Shown here: in pieces, positions 9,251 to 17,661 of the stretch
Numbering within the stretch: position 1 is the stretch's first letter
How the letters are laid out: each line of letters opens with the position of its first letter
NCBI GenBank assembly: GCA_051418075.1
Contig: JBPRGG010000148.1
Location: forward strand, 62,001 to 126,000
Reading direction: 5' to 3'
DNA: 64,000 bases
DNA from: JBPRGG01 sp051418075
Lineage (GTDB): Bacteria; Bacteroidota; Bacteroidia; Cytophagales; Cyclobacteriaceae
The notes under the pieces: model-generated
Databases searched by the model: none
Seen by the model: only the letters and a program-made list of their open reading frames with translations
What the model was told of the DNA's origin: nothing
Position numbers and translations under genes: made by a program

Positions 9251-10126
9251 TCATTTTCTATTATTGTTTTTATCCGGTAAATGGAAAAGTTTTTTGGCTT
9301 TATTCCAGTACCTGTCCATTTCTGCCAGAGACATTTCATGCAATTGCTTACCTTCTTTTCGGGTTTCTGATTCCATATATTGAAACCTTTTGATAAATTT
9401 TTTATTGGTTCTTTCCAGGGCTTCCTCCGGGTTGATATGCAGAAAACGAGCATAATTGATTAGTGAAAAAAGCAAATCCCCATATTCTGCATGTACCTTT
9501 TCTGAAACCTCGATCTCTTTGCCCTGGTGAGGTTGAGATTGGGTGTCCTGGTCAATTTCATGCTTGAGCTCCTGAAGTTCTTCCTGTACTTTATGCCAAA
9601 CCTGTTCCCTTTGCTCCCAGTCAAAACCTACTCCACGGGCTTTTTCCTGTATACGCATTGCTTTTACCAGGGCAGGAAGCGATTTGGGTACTCCTCCCAG
9701 CACCGAAACCTGCTTGTTGCCTTTTTCCTTCAGTTTGATCTGTTCCCAGTTTTGCTTGACAGTTTCTTCATCCCGGGCTACCACATCACCATAAATATGA
9801 GGATGACGTACGATCAGTTTATCACAAATGCCATTCAGTACATCCTCAATGGAAAATGCTGAACGCTCTGATGCAATTCGTGCGTAAAACACCACATGCA
9901 ATAAAATGTCACCCAGTTCCTTTTTGATTTCATCCATATCAGCCTCAATGATGGCATCTGATAATTCAAAAGTTTCTTCAATTGTAAGATGCCTGAGACT
10001 TTCAATGGTTTGTTTCTTGTCCCAGGGGCAGTTCTCCCGCAGTTCATCCATGATGGTGAGCAATCGATCAAAGGCTTTTAGTTTCTTAGCTCGAGCTGGA
10101 TCTTCAGGAACCTTTTTAATGGGCAT
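9251..10126 (-). CDS. mazG: Nucleoside triphosphate pyrophosphohydrolase MazG
   Basis: This 291-residue protein hydrolyses nucleoside triphosphates to monophosphates and pyrophosphate (house-cleaning, ppGpp modulation). It has the normal two-domain arrangement. The N-terminal MazG domain contains NCPWDKKQTIESLRHLTIEE and then ELGDILLHVVFYARIA, the EExxE and ExxD metal-binding motifs. The second, more degenerate copy toward the C-terminus has YGDLLFSLINYAR and RFLHINPEEALERTN. I chose the ATG at 10126; a TTG two codons upstream (10132) would also be in frame. It faces the 75-residue gene divergently and ends convergently with the antiporter. Confidence 0.93.
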   Translation of the reverse strand: MPIKKVPEDPARAKKLKAFDRLLTIMDELRENCPWDKKQTIESLRHLTIEETFELSDAIIEADMDEIKKELGDILLHVVFYARIASERSAFSIEDVLNGICDKLIVRHPHIYGDVVARDEETVKQNWEQIKLKEKGNKQVSVLGGVPKSLPALVKAMRIQEKARGVGFDWEQREQVWHKVQEELQELKHEIDQDTQSQPHQGKEIEVSEKVHAEYGDLLFSLINYARFLHINPEEALERTNKKFIKRFQYMESETRKEGKQLHEMSLAEMDRYWNKAKKLFHLPDKNNNRK

Positions 10127-10195
10127 TTTCAATTAATTTTGATGATTTTACGTTAGAAACTTTATAAATCGTTTTTAGTTAAATAGGATAAAAAC

Positions 10196-10203
10196 TAATT
10201 TTG
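10196..10203 (+). promoter_or_regulatory. Bacteroidota -7 promoter element
   Basis: TAATTTTG matches the Bacteroidota -7 consensus TAnnTTTG exactly and lies 21 bases before the start of the 75-residue gene. No clear -33 TTG is seen, so the call rests on the -7 box alone. Confidence 0.4.
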
Positions 10204-10223
10204 GACAAATTTATTAATTAGAT

Positions 10224-10451
10224 ATGGCAACTGTATTATTAGGCATAGGTTTTATAGCAATTTTCTTTATTTTCATGTCGGTAAGATTATTGTTTATAAA
10301 GGGGGGTAAGTTTAAAGGCACCTGTGCTTCTCAAAGTCCTTTTTTGAAAAACGAAGGAGGTACATGTGGCTACTGTGGCAAAAAAGTAGACGAAGGGCAG
10401 GATTGTGATAATGAGGGCTCATTAGTAAAAAAAGTCATAGCCAAATTTTAG
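10224..10451 (+). CDS. Small membrane protein with a cysteine cluster
   Basis: This 75-residue protein has one N-terminal membrane helix (residues 3-26). A short soluble tail follows with cysteines at C-A-S, TCGYCGKK and DCDN, four in all. The CGYC pair followed by an isolated DC suggests a small metal site or disulfide. Similar short 'membrane or secreted' proteins occur widely in Bacteroidota without known function. The ATG at 10224 is preceded by a good -7 promoter box, and the gene lies about 70 bases before the phosphohexomutase gene. I do not recognise a named family. Confidence 0.65.
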   Translation: MATVLLGIGFIAIFFIFMSVRLLFIKGGKFKGTCASQSPFLKNEGGTCGYCGKKVDEGQDCDNEGSLVKKVIAKF

Positions 10452-10524
10452 GGTTCTAATTTTTATTTTTTTATTTTTTATCTAATTTTAATACTTAGAT
10501 AATCTTTCCTTAATCGTATTTTTA

Positions 10525-11925
10525 ATGACGCTGATAAAATCTATTTCTGGTATTCGTGGAACTATAGGAGGGGCAGTAGGTGAAGCTTTAACTCCCCTGG
10601 ATATTGTGAAATTCACCTCCGGGTTTGGAACCTGGGTTAAAAATAACTCCTCTAACTCAAAAGTGGTAATTGGCAGAGATGCCCGGCCATCAGGTGAGAT
10701 GGTTTCTGGCATTGTAGCAGGTACACTGCAGGGGCTGGGCCTGGATGTGGTAGACCTGGATCTTTCCACAACACCTACGGTAGAGTTAGCCGTTATCATG
10801 GAAGAAGCAGGTGGTGGCATTATCATCACTGCCAGTCATAATCCCATTCAATGGAATGCCCTGAAATTGCTTAATCATAAAGGAGAATTCCTTTCTGCGG
10901 CTGATGGGGAAGAAGTTTTACGATTGGCTGAAAGCGAAGACTTAAGATATAGTGAGGTGAAGAAATTGGGCAATTATCAGCTTAAAGAAACCCTTTACCT
11001 GCGTAAGCACATAGATATGATCCTGGAAATTCCTCTGGTAGATGTAGATGCCATCCGGGGAAAGAACTTTAAGATAGCTATTGATTGTGTAAATTCCACC
11101 GGAGGTATTGCCGTACCTATGCTGCTGGAAGCTTTGGGGGTATCCCAGGTTACCCGGTATCATTGTGATCCCAACGGTTTTTTTCCACACAACCCTGAGC
11201 CCATACCGGAAAATCTCAATTTTATTTGCAATGAAATCGAAAACGGTCATTTTGATCTGGGAATTGTAGTGGACCCTGATGTGGATCGTTTGGCCTTTAT
11301 ATGTGAAGACGGTACGCCCTTTGGCGAAGAATATACCCTGGTAAGTGTGGCTGATTATGTTTTGCAACATAAACCGGGAAATACTGCTTCCAACTTATCT
11401 TCCAGCCGGGCCCTGCAGGATATAACTGAAAAGCATGGCGGCACCTATTTCTTTTCTGCTGTAGGAGAAGTTAATGTTGTGGAGGCTATGAAAGATGCAG
11501 AAGCAGTGATCGGGGGTGAAGGCAATGGAGGGATCATTTATCCGGATCTGCATTATGGACGGGATGCCCTGGTAGGAATCGCCTTGTTTCTCTCTCATCT
11601 GGCAAAATTCGGACAATCTATGCGTCGGCTGAAAGCAACTTATCCGGAATATCATATTTCAAAAAATAAAATTGAGCTGGATGAAACGATCGATTTTGAC
11701 AACTTGTTTAAACAGATAAAATATAAGTATTCCAACAACCCCATTACTACTATTGATGGCATTAAGATCATCTTCAATAAAGAATGGGTACATTTAAGAA
11801 GATCGAATACAGAACCCATTTTGCGGATTTATGCAGAGTCAGACTCATCTGTAACAGCTGAACACCTGGCCAACAAGATGATTTCCGATATTAGGGAGAT
11901 CATTACCAATCATTCAGAAGAATAA
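10525..11925 (+). CDS. glmM: Phosphoglucosamine mutase / phosphohexomutase
   Basis: This 466-residue protein belongs to the alpha-D-phosphohexomutase superfamily, with all four family motifs in place. The phosphoserine loop is ITASHNP with Ser104. The metal loop is DPDVDR (Asp250, Asp252, Asp254). The sugar-binding loop GEGNGG is at 331-336. The C-terminal phosphate-binding loop RSNTEP is at about 426-431. In Bacteroidota this type is usually annotated as GlmM, interconverting GlcN-6-P and GlcN-1-P for cell-wall UDP-GlcNAc. However, the sugar loop reads GEGNGG rather than the GEQSGH form of proteobacterial GlmM, so a phosphomannomutase/phosphoglucomutase role is possible. The start follows a TATTTTTA box by only one base, so the mRNA leader may be very short. 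Confidence 0.85.
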   Translation: MTLIKSISGIRGTIGGAVGEALTPLDIVKFTSGFGTWVKNNSSNSKVVIGRDARPSGEMVSGIVAGTLQGLGLDVVDLDLSTTPTVELAVIMEEAGGGIIITASHNPIQWNALKLLNHKGEFLSAADGEEVLRLAESEDLRYSEVKKLGNYQLKETLYLRKHIDMILEIPLVDVDAIRGKNFKIAIDCVNSTGGIAVPMLLEALGVSQVTRYHCDPNGFFPHNPEPIPENLNFICNEIENGHFDLGIVVDPDVDRLAFICEDGTPFGEEYTLVSVADYVLQHKPGNTASNLSSSRALQDITEKHGGTYFFSAVGEVNVVEAMKDAEAVIGGEGNGGIIYPDLHYGRDALVGIALFLSHLAKFGQSMRRLKATYPEYHISKNKIELDETIDFDNLFKQIKYKYSNNPITTIDGIKIIFNKEWVHLRRSNTEPILRIYAESDSSVTAEHLANKMISDIREIITNHSEE

Positions 11926-12016
11926 AATCAGGGTAAGGCATAATACACATCATTCTATCAAAAAAAGGCTCACCAGTAAAAATCTTCATTTGAGCTTAAA
12001 GTGCTGTTTATTTCAC

Positions 12017-12031
12017 TCCTGTCAGACAGGA
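12017..12031. promoter_or_regulatory. Palindrome upstream of cysteine desulfurase promoter
   Basis: TCCTGTC-A-GACAGGA is a perfect inverted repeat with a one-base centre. It ends seven bases before the -33 box of the cysteine desulfurase promoter. With a one-base loop it suits a dimeric regulator better than an RNA hairpin. No regulator is identified. Confidence 0.4.
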
Positions 12032-12038
12032 AGGGGTT

Positions 12039-12073
12039 TTTGAAACAGGGAAAACAAAAATTTTGTATTTTTG
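12039..12073 (+). promoter_or_regulatory. Bacteroidota-type promoter for cysteine desulfurase
   Basis: A TTTG at 12039-12042 and an exact TAnnTTTG box (TATTTTTG, 12066-12073) are separated by 23 bases, at the long end of what is usual for the phylum. The ATG lies 21 bases after the -7 box. Confidence 0.55.
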
Positions 12074-12094
12074 CCACCTACCTTGCTTTAAATT

Positions 12095-13234
12095 ATGAAA
12101 GTATATTTTGATAATGCCGCAACTACGCCTTTAGACCCGGTGGTTTTCGAGACCATGCATACCTACTATATGGAAAATTTTGGGAACCCTTCTTCAATAC
12201 ATGCTCATGGCAGGATTGCCCGGTCGGCCATAGAAAAAGCCCGAAAAAAAATAGCAGCATTGCTGGGGGCTGCCCCATCTGAGATTTTCTTTACTTCAGG
12301 GGGTACAGAATCTGATAATATGGCTTTGGTGGGTGCTGTACAGGCCAATAAAATCCAGCATGTAATCACCAGCCCTATTGAACATCATGCTGTATTGCAT
12401 ACACTGGAGGTAATGGCAGTCCGGGATCAGATCCAGCTACACCTGGTAGAACTGGATCACTGGGGAAATTTAAATTTTGATCATTTGGAACAGCTGCTCA
12501 AAGCCTATCCATCTGCTTTAGTCAGCTTAATGCATGGCAATAATGAGATTGGAAATTTAAATGATCTGGTCAGGATTGGAGAATTATGCGGAAACTATGG
12601 CGCCATGTTGCATTCAGATACGGTTCAAACAGTAGGACATTTTCCCCTGAACCTTTCCGCTTTGAATGTTTTCAGTGTAGCTGGTTCGGCCCATAAATTT
12701 CATGGACCCAAGGGAGTGGGTTTTATTTATATTAGCAGCGACTATCAAATTCCTCCATTTATTCAGGGTGGAGCCCAGGAAAGGAACATGCGGGGCGGTA
12801 CTGAAAATGTACCGGCTATCGTGGGAATGGCCAAAGCCCTGGAATTAGCTATTCACCATCAAATTGAGCATCGAAATCATATCCTGGGATTAAAAAAAGC
12901 TATGATCCGGAAATTCCGGGAAGCTTTGCCTGATATTGACTTTCACGGAAATTGTACTGACCTTGATAACAGCCTGTATACGGTACTGAATGTAAGCCTT
13001 CCCCATACAGATGACAATGATATGCTGCTGTTTAATCTTGACATCAATCAGATTTCGGTGTCAGCAGGTAGTGCCTGCTCCAGCGGTACAAATATTGGTT
13101 CTCATGTGCTTTCAGCCTTACAGGCTGATCCCAACAGGGGTGCCATCCGGTTTTCGTTCAGTAAATATAATCATCTGCAGGAAATAGAATATGTGGTGGA
13201 CAAACTTACTGAATTTGTCAAAATTAAAGCCTGA
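12095..13234 (+). CDS. Cysteine desulfurase (NifS/IscS family)
   Basis: This 379-residue PLP enzyme releases sulfur from cysteine for Fe-S clusters or tRNA thiolation. The N-terminal VYFDNAATTPLDP motif, the TSGGTESDN loop (68-75), and the PLP lysine in GSAHKFHGPKG (Lys201) are clear. The persulfide Cys328 lies in SAGSACSSG, a class I (NifS/IscS-like) active-site loop. The length is normal. No iscU, iscA or isc regulator adjoins it, so it is not in an isc operon, and whether it serves Fe-S assembly or tRNA modification cannot be told. It has its own promoter, with a palindrome just upstream. Confidence 0.92.
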   Translation: MKVYFDNAATTPLDPVVFETMHTYYMENFGNPSSIHAHGRIARSAIEKARKKIAALLGAAPSEIFFTSGGTESDNMALVGAVQANKIQHVITSPIEHHAVLHTLEVMAVRDQIQLHLVELDHWGNLNFDHLEQLLKAYPSALVSLMHGNNEIGNLNDLVRIGELCGNYGAMLHSDTVQTVGHFPLNLSALNVFSVAGSAHKFHGPKGVGFIYISSDYQIPPFIQGGAQERNMRGGTENVPAIVGMAKALELAIHHQIEHRNHILGLKKAMIRKFREALPDIDFHGNCTDLDNSLYTVLNVSLPHTDDNDMLLFNLDINQISVSAGSACSSGTNIGSHVLSALQADPNRGAIRFSFSKYNHLQEIEYVVDKLTEFVKIKA

Positions 13235-13387
13235 TGGATTAAAGTTCAGGCATAGTTCGCGTATCCAATGTCCCGGGATAATCAGGTTTATGATTTTTAG
13301 TTTACCAGATTTTAAGTATTTTTAGCTTATTGAAACGCTCACAGCATTAGAATCTATTTTTTTAATCAAAACATAAACCACAAAAAT

Positions 13388-14584
13388 ATGAAGCCGAAAA
13401 AAATAAGTCTATTAGGATCAGGATTTATTGCCTCTCACTATTTGATGTTTTTACATGGCCAGCGCAATGCTGACCGGGTACATATGATCTATGGCCGAAA
13501 TGAAGATAATTTAAAAGAGATGTGTAAGCAATGGGATATTCCCCACTATACCACCAATATGAAAGAAGCGGTAGAAAATCCCGAGGTAGATGTGGTGGTA
13601 ATAGGATTGCCCAATCACCTGCATAAAGAATCCATTCTGCTGGCAACTGAAGCAGGGAAAGCTGTTTTATGCACAAAGCCCCTGGCCAGGAATGGCAAGG
13701 AAGCTAAAGAGATCCTGGATGCAGTGGAAAAAGCCGGCATATTTCATGGATATCTGGAAGATCTGGCCTACACACCCAAAACTTTAAAAGCACTGCAATC
13801 GGTTAAAAACGGTAGCCTGGGACAAATTTTGTGGGCCAGATCAAGGGAAGCACATCCAGGGCCTCATAGTGACTGGTTCTGGAATAATAAATATGCCGGT
13901 GGAGGCGCATTGATAGACCTGGGTTGCCATTGCGTGGAAATCGCCCGTAATTACATAGGCAAAGATGTAAAACCTCTGGAGGTGATGTGCTGGGCTGATA
14001 CCCAGGTAAAGCCTATTGATGCTGAAGATCATGCCATTGCCCTGGTTAAATATGCCAGTGGGGCCATTGCCCAGTTTGAAGTAAGCTGGACCTTCAGGGG
14101 GGGATTGGACCTGAGGGATGAACTGGAAGGAACAGAAGGCACCATTTGGGTCAATCATTTCCTCAGAACCGGATTTGAGATGTTTACCAGTGTCGGTGAA
14201 GGAGCCTATACCGCCGAAAAGGCTGAATCTGAAACCGGCTGGCTTTTTCCGGTAGCTGATGAGGTCAGTGCATTGGGATATGGACATATGTTTAGTGATA
14301 TGTTCCAGGCCATAGATGGAGGCACACAACCGATGGAAACCTTTTATGATGGTTACGTGGTGAATGCCATTCTGGATGCCTGCTATACCTCAGCCAAATC
14401 CAAGAAATGGGAGCCAATAAACCTGGAAGTATGGAGGGGAAGTAATGAAATAGCCGCTCAAAAAGTGCAAAAAGAATATGATGATCAATATTACCTGGTA
14501 AAAGAAGAGAAACTGATGGACGGAAGGGTGAAGCTGATCCTGAAAGACAAAAAAACGGGAGAGATCATACAAAAAGACAAGTAA
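13388..14584 (+). CDS. Gfo/Idh/MocA family oxidoreductase
   Basis: This 398-residue protein has an N-terminal Rossmann domain (KISLLGSGFIASHYLMFLHG) for NAD(P). The segment LCTKPLARNGKEA is the family's EKP motif with Thr replacing Glu; its Lys is the usual catalytic or cofactor-contacting residue. The C-terminal domain includes YAGGGALIDLGCHCVEIAR (about 173-191), whose His is the usual catalytic position. Such enzymes oxidise or epimerise sugars and inositols; the substrate cannot be predicted. It has no signal peptide, so it acts in the cytoplasm. It is a single gene ending at a strong hairpin terminator shared with the converging gene. Confidence 0.88.
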   Translation: MKPKKISLLGSGFIASHYLMFLHGQRNADRVHMIYGRNEDNLKEMCKQWDIPHYTTNMKEAVENPEVDVVVIGLPNHLHKESILLATEAGKAVLCTKPLARNGKEAKEILDAVEKAGIFHGYLEDLAYTPKTLKALQSVKNGSLGQILWARSREAHPGPHSDWFWNNKYAGGGALIDLGCHCVEIARNYIGKDVKPLEVMCWADTQVKPIDAEDHAIALVKYASGAIAQFEVSWTFRGGLDLRDELEGTEGTIWVNHFLRTGFEMFTSVGEGAYTAEKAESETGWLFPVADEVSALGYGHMFSDMFQAIDGGTQPMETFYDGYVVNAILDACYTSAKSKKWEPINLEVWRGSNEIAAQKVQKEYDDQYYLVKEEKLMDGRVKLILKDKKTGEIIQKDK

Positions 14585-14596
14585 AAAGACTAATTG

Positions 14597-14628
14597 AAAG
14601 CCTTTTGCGCAGGCAGAAGGCTTTTTTT
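14597..14628. terminator. Bidirectional terminator
   Basis: A perfect eight-base stem (AAAGCCTT at 14597-14604 and AAGGCTTT at 14617-14624) with a 12-base loop is followed by T residues. It lies between the convergent oxidoreductase and TerB-like genes and can serve both strands. Confidence 0.8.
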
Positions 14629-14631
14629 AAT

Positions 14632-15063
14632 TTATCCTAAAAGAAGACTTTTGATCTCTTTCCTTAATTGCCGGTGATCAATCCCATCAGCCGGAGCTGC
14701 CACAATGGCCTTTAGCAAATCGCCCACCACATGGGGTTCAAATCCCAGTTTGTTGGCAAACTTCATGGCTACCTCCAGTTCTACATCTTCTACCACATTA
14801 TCCAGGTAAATCATGTAAACCAGGTCATATATCTGTTCTATGGCTTCTTCTTTGGGGGGAAGCTCAAAAGAATAGGAATCCCTCTTTTTAATGACCGTGT
14901 CCAGCTCTTTTTCAGTTAAATCTAATTGCAGACCCCATTTCATGATACAATCAACCAAATGACGGTCAATATTTTCTTCATTGAGAAACAGGATATATAT
15001 ATTAAAAAAACTGGTTTTAACCGAATTATATTCTTCTTTAGATAAATTTTTTTTTGCTTTCAT
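14632..15063 (-). CDS. TerB-like hypothetical protein
   Basis: This 143-residue soluble protein is mostly helical and acidic. The central pattern, a helix with DNVVEDVELEVAMKFANKLGF, resembles the TerB-like fold ('D..v...E...i..~a..lgl'), in which acidic residues may bind metal. The resemblance is weak and I would not assign tellurite resistance. The ATG at 15063 is preceded by AT-rich sequence. It is a single gene that ends just before the shared terminator. About 290 bases of AT-rich, gene-free DNA separate it from the divergent methyltransferase-like lipoprotein gene. Confidence 0.6.
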   Translation of the reverse strand: MKAKKNLSKEEYNSVKTSFFNIYILFLNEENIDRHLVDCIMKWGLQLDLTEKELDTVIKKRDSYSFELPPKEEAIEQIYDLVYMIYLDNVVEDVELEVAMKFANKLGFEPHVVGDLLKAIVAAPADGIDHRQLRKEIKSLLLG

Positions 15064-15327
15064 ATTTCGATCCTGATAATATAATTTAAAAAATTATAGT
15101 TAGGAAAGTTAAAAATATTAAATTACAATTTCTTCGGAGACTTTCCAGCCTTATCATTTATAATGTTGAAAATAGATGTTTAAATGATAAACTGCAAATA
15201 TAACCTCTAATATTAATGTTTTATTTCATTTTTAGCCATAAATGAGCCAAACATATTACGAAAAGAGAAAAAAGTTAAAAAAATCCCAAAGCTTTTTAAT
15301 ATTATGATCTGGTAAAATGAAAATAGA

Positions 15328-15335
15328 TATCTTTG
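15328..15335 (+). promoter_or_regulatory. Bacteroidota -7 promoter element
   Basis: TATCTTTG matches TAnnTTTG exactly and lies 19 bases before the ATG of the methyltransferase-fold lipoprotein. No convincing -33 TTG is seen at the usual distance. Confidence 0.4.
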
Positions 15336-15353
15336 CTCAAACTTTATAAATAA

Positions 15354-16100
15354 ATGAATTCAGGAAAACTGATTTTTTTGGTGATTTTTTGGGCCCTGGT
15401 CAGCTGCAATAATGAAAATCAAAATAGCAACCAGCTCGAATCCATTGATCTGTCCCAACCGGAAGAATCGGAAATTGTAGATACTCTGGAGATAGAACAA
15501 ACGGAATCAGAAGAATTGGAGCTTTTTCCTGAAAATAGAGATTTCGATGACCTGGTGCAAAGATATGAAGATCCTGATCGAAATGTTTGGCAGAATCCTA
15601 ACCTGGTCTTGAATAAGTTAGGTGATCTTTCTAACAAAGTGGTGGCTGACCTGGGGGCTGGCACTGGATATTTCTCCTTTAGGATAGCCCAAAATGCGCA
15701 AAAAGTTATAGCCATAGATGTAGATGAGCGATTCCTGGAGTATATTGAAGACAGAAAGACCGAATTTCCCGAAGGAATGGCTGATAATATCGTCACCAGG
15801 CTGACACAGGAAGATCAGCCCAACCTGGCTCCTAATGAAGTAGATGTGGTACTGGTAGTAAATACCTACCATTTTATTAACAACAGAGAAGCTTATTTCC
15901 AGCAGGTAAACGAAGGCTTAAAACCTAACGGAATTCTGGTAATCGTGGATTTCAAGAATGGCAGGATGCCGGTTGGACCGCCGGAAGATATTAAGGTGAC
16001 CCCTGAAACAGTATTTCAGGAATTGAGGGCAGCCGGATTTCAGGAATTTCAGATTGATGAAAAGAGCCTGCAATATCAATACATTATTATTGCCAGTTAA
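15354..16100 (+). CDS. Lipoprotein with a class I methyltransferase fold
   Basis: This 248-residue protein starts with a lipoprotein signal (LVSC, Cys19). An acidic linker rich in Glu and Ser covers residues 20-60. The segment VADLGAGTGYFSFRIAQ (about 96-112) is a canonical SAM-binding motif I. It is followed by a motif II acidic residue (VIAIDVDE), DVVLVVNTYHFI as motif post-II/III, and LKPNGILVIVDFK. The fold is therefore that of a SAM-dependent methyltransferase, yet the signal peptide places it outside the cytoplasm, where SAM is not known to be available. The linker and lipobox are in the same uninterrupted frame. It may be a non-catalytic or unusual envelope protein. It has its own -7 box. 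Confidence 0.8.
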   Translation: MNSGKLIFLVIFWALVSCNNENQNSNQLESIDLSQPEESEIVDTLEIEQTESEELELFPENRDFDDLVQRYEDPDRNVWQNPNLVLNKLGDLSNKVVADLGAGTGYFSFRIAQNAQKVIAIDVDERFLEYIEDRKTEFPEGMADNIVTRLTQEDQPNLAPNEVDVVLVVNTYHFINNREAYFQQVNEGLKPNGILVIVDFKNGRMPVGPPEDIKVTPETVFQELRAAGFQEFQIDEKSLQYQYIIIAS

Positions 16101-16195
16101 ATAAACCTGTTCCTCTTTATAACTTAATCCAGGCCCTTGGTCAATTTATTTCAACTATTTTTCAGGTGTAAAGATGGGAATTAATCTGCATTTTA

Positions 16196-16203
16196 TATTT
16201 TTG
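16196..16203 (+). promoter_or_regulatory. -7 promoter element abutting nadC
   Basis: TATTTTTG matches TAnnTTTG exactly and ends four bases before the GTG of nadC. A transcript starting about six bases after the box would begin on the start codon, implying a leaderless mRNA. No clear -33 TTG is seen. Confidence 0.4.
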
Positions 16204-16207
16204 TGCC

Positions 16208-17065
16208 GTGAAATTAGAATATCTGACAAGTCAGAAGCTGGATCAGCTTATTTCAATCGCCATCAGGGAAGATGTGGGAGAAGGAGATCATAGTACCCTG
16301 GCCGCTATACCGGCTGATGCTACTAACCAGGCCCGGCTGGTCATGAAGGCCGATGGGGTAATTGCCGGGTTGGAACTTGCCAGAAGTATATTTCACCAAT
16401 TGGATGAAGGTTTGAATGTAACCCTGTTTCATCAGGATGGAGATCAGGTAAAACAGGGTGATGTGGTTTTAAAAGTGACGGGAAAGGCCCGGTCCATTCT
16501 CACTGCCGAACGATTGGTGCTGAATTTTATGCAACGGATGAGTGGAATTGCCACCTATACCCGATCACTAACAGACCTGGTAGCAGGTACCGGAGCCAGG
16601 ATCCTGGATACCAGGAAAACCACTCCCGGGATCAGAATGATCGAAAAATGGGCTGTAACAATTGGAGGCGGTCAGAATCACCGGTTTGGCCTGTTTGATA
16701 TGATCATGTTAAAGGATAACCACATTGATTTTGCTGGTGGGATCTCAAATGCTATCAAAGCCACTCATCAGTATCTGGAACAAACTGGTAAATCTCTGAA
16801 AATTGAAATTGAAACCAGGAATTTGAAGGAAGTGGCAGAAGTGATAGAAGCCGGAGGTGTGGATGTGATTTTATTGGATAATATGGATATTCCAACTTTG
16901 AAAAAAGCAGTGGAAATGGTGGCAGGCCGATTTAAAACCGAAGCTTCCGGTGGCATTACTGCTACAAATTTAAGAAAAATAGCTGAAACCGGCGTAGATT
17001 TTATTTCGGTGGGGGCTTTGACTCATTCCTATAAAAGCTTGGATATGAGTTTGAAAGCAGATTAA
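16208..17065 (+). CDS. nadC: Quinolinate phosphoribosyltransferase (decarboxylating)
   Basis: This 285-residue enzyme of de novo NAD synthesis converts quinolinate and PRPP to nicotinate mononucleotide and CO2. Family motifs are LTAERLVLNFMQRMSGIAT (residues 98-116), ILDTRKTTPG (137-146) and GGGQNHRFGLFDMIMLKDNH (155-174), with the active-site Arg, His and Lys residues. ASGGITATN near the C-terminus forms the phosphate-binding loop. The length is normal. The start is GTG, since no ATG exists before the first conserved helix. The YcxB-like gene follows closely and is probably cotranscribed. nadA and nadB are not in the window. Confidence 0.95.
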   Translation: MKLEYLTSQKLDQLISIAIREDVGEGDHSTLAAIPADATNQARLVMKADGVIAGLELARSIFHQLDEGLNVTLFHQDGDQVKQGDVVLKVTGKARSILTAERLVLNFMQRMSGIATYTRSLTDLVAGTGARILDTRKTTPGIRMIEKWAVTIGGGQNHRFGLFDMIMLKDNHIDFAGGISNAIKATHQYLEQTGKSLKIEIETRNLKEVAEVIEAGGVDVILLDNMDIPTLKKAVEMVAGRFKTEASGGITATNLRKIAETGVDFISVGALTHSYKSLDMSLKAD

Positions 17066-17086
17066 TCATTGTTTACAAATATTGAA

Positions 17087-17560
17087 ATGGTAATAAAAAC
17101 AAAAAAATACAAATTAGAGACGGGCACCTACATAAAATTAGGCATGAGGAACATTCTGCGGGAACAATGGTGGGTATCTTTAATTGCTTTAGCTATTGCT
17201 TCCGGGGCCTTTTTTGTGTGGTCCATCTGGTGGATCTTAGGCGCGTTAATAGCCTTAATCCTATATGCCCTATTTTGGCTGATACAGTTTACCGGAGTCA
17301 CCCAATTGGAACAGAATAAGATATTATTTGAAAGGTTGAATTATGAAATCACCAGCCAACAGATCATGATGAAAATAAATCCGCGGCAGGGAATGCCGAT
17401 CAAATGGGATAATATCAAAAGGGCTTTGGTGGGTAAAGATTATTTTCTGCTGGTGGTGAGTAAGGCGCAGATGATCCATTTGCCTTTCAGGATCTTTAAT
17501 TCAGAAAATGAAAAAAAATTCATGGAGTCTATTCTAAAGAGGAAAGGATATTTAAAATAA
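17087..17560 (+). CDS. YcxB-like membrane protein
   Basis: This 157-residue protein (ATG at 17087; a TTG at 17069 would add six residues) has two adjacent hydrophobic helices at about residues 24-62. A cytoplasmic domain of about 85 residues follows. That domain includes MPIKWDNIKRALVGKDYFLLVVS and a C-terminal HLPFRIF, which fits the YcxB-like C-terminal domain (PH-like fold) of unknown function. It starts 21 bases after the nadC stop and ends at a strong terminator, so it likely shares the nadC transcript without an obvious functional link. Confidence 0.72.
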   Translation: MVIKTKKYKLETGTYIKLGMRNILREQWWVSLIALAIASGAFFVWSIWWILGALIALILYALFWLIQFTGVTQLEQNKILFERLNYEITSQQIMMKINPRQGMPIKWDNIKRALVGKDYFLLVVSKAQMIHLPFRIFNSENEKKFMESILKRKGYLK

Positions 17561-17590
17561 TTTTTTCATTTAGAATGCTAGTATTTTTTG

Positions 17591-17620
17591 AGCGGAAGGA
17601 TAGTATTCTTCCGCTTTTTT
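17591..17620 (+). terminator. Rho-independent terminator
   Basis: A perfect eight-base stem (AGCGGAAG at 17591-17598 and CTTCCGCT at 17608-17615) with a nine-base loop is followed by a T run. It ends the nadC-ycxB-like transcript. Confidence 0.85.
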
Positions 17621-17661
17621 CTTTAGTATGGGTCTGGATTCTGTGGGTAAAATGATTTATT

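Noticed and set aside
14632..15063. Tellurite-resistance function for the TerB-like protein
   Set aside because: Resemblance is limited to one acidic helix pattern and no other ter genes are near.
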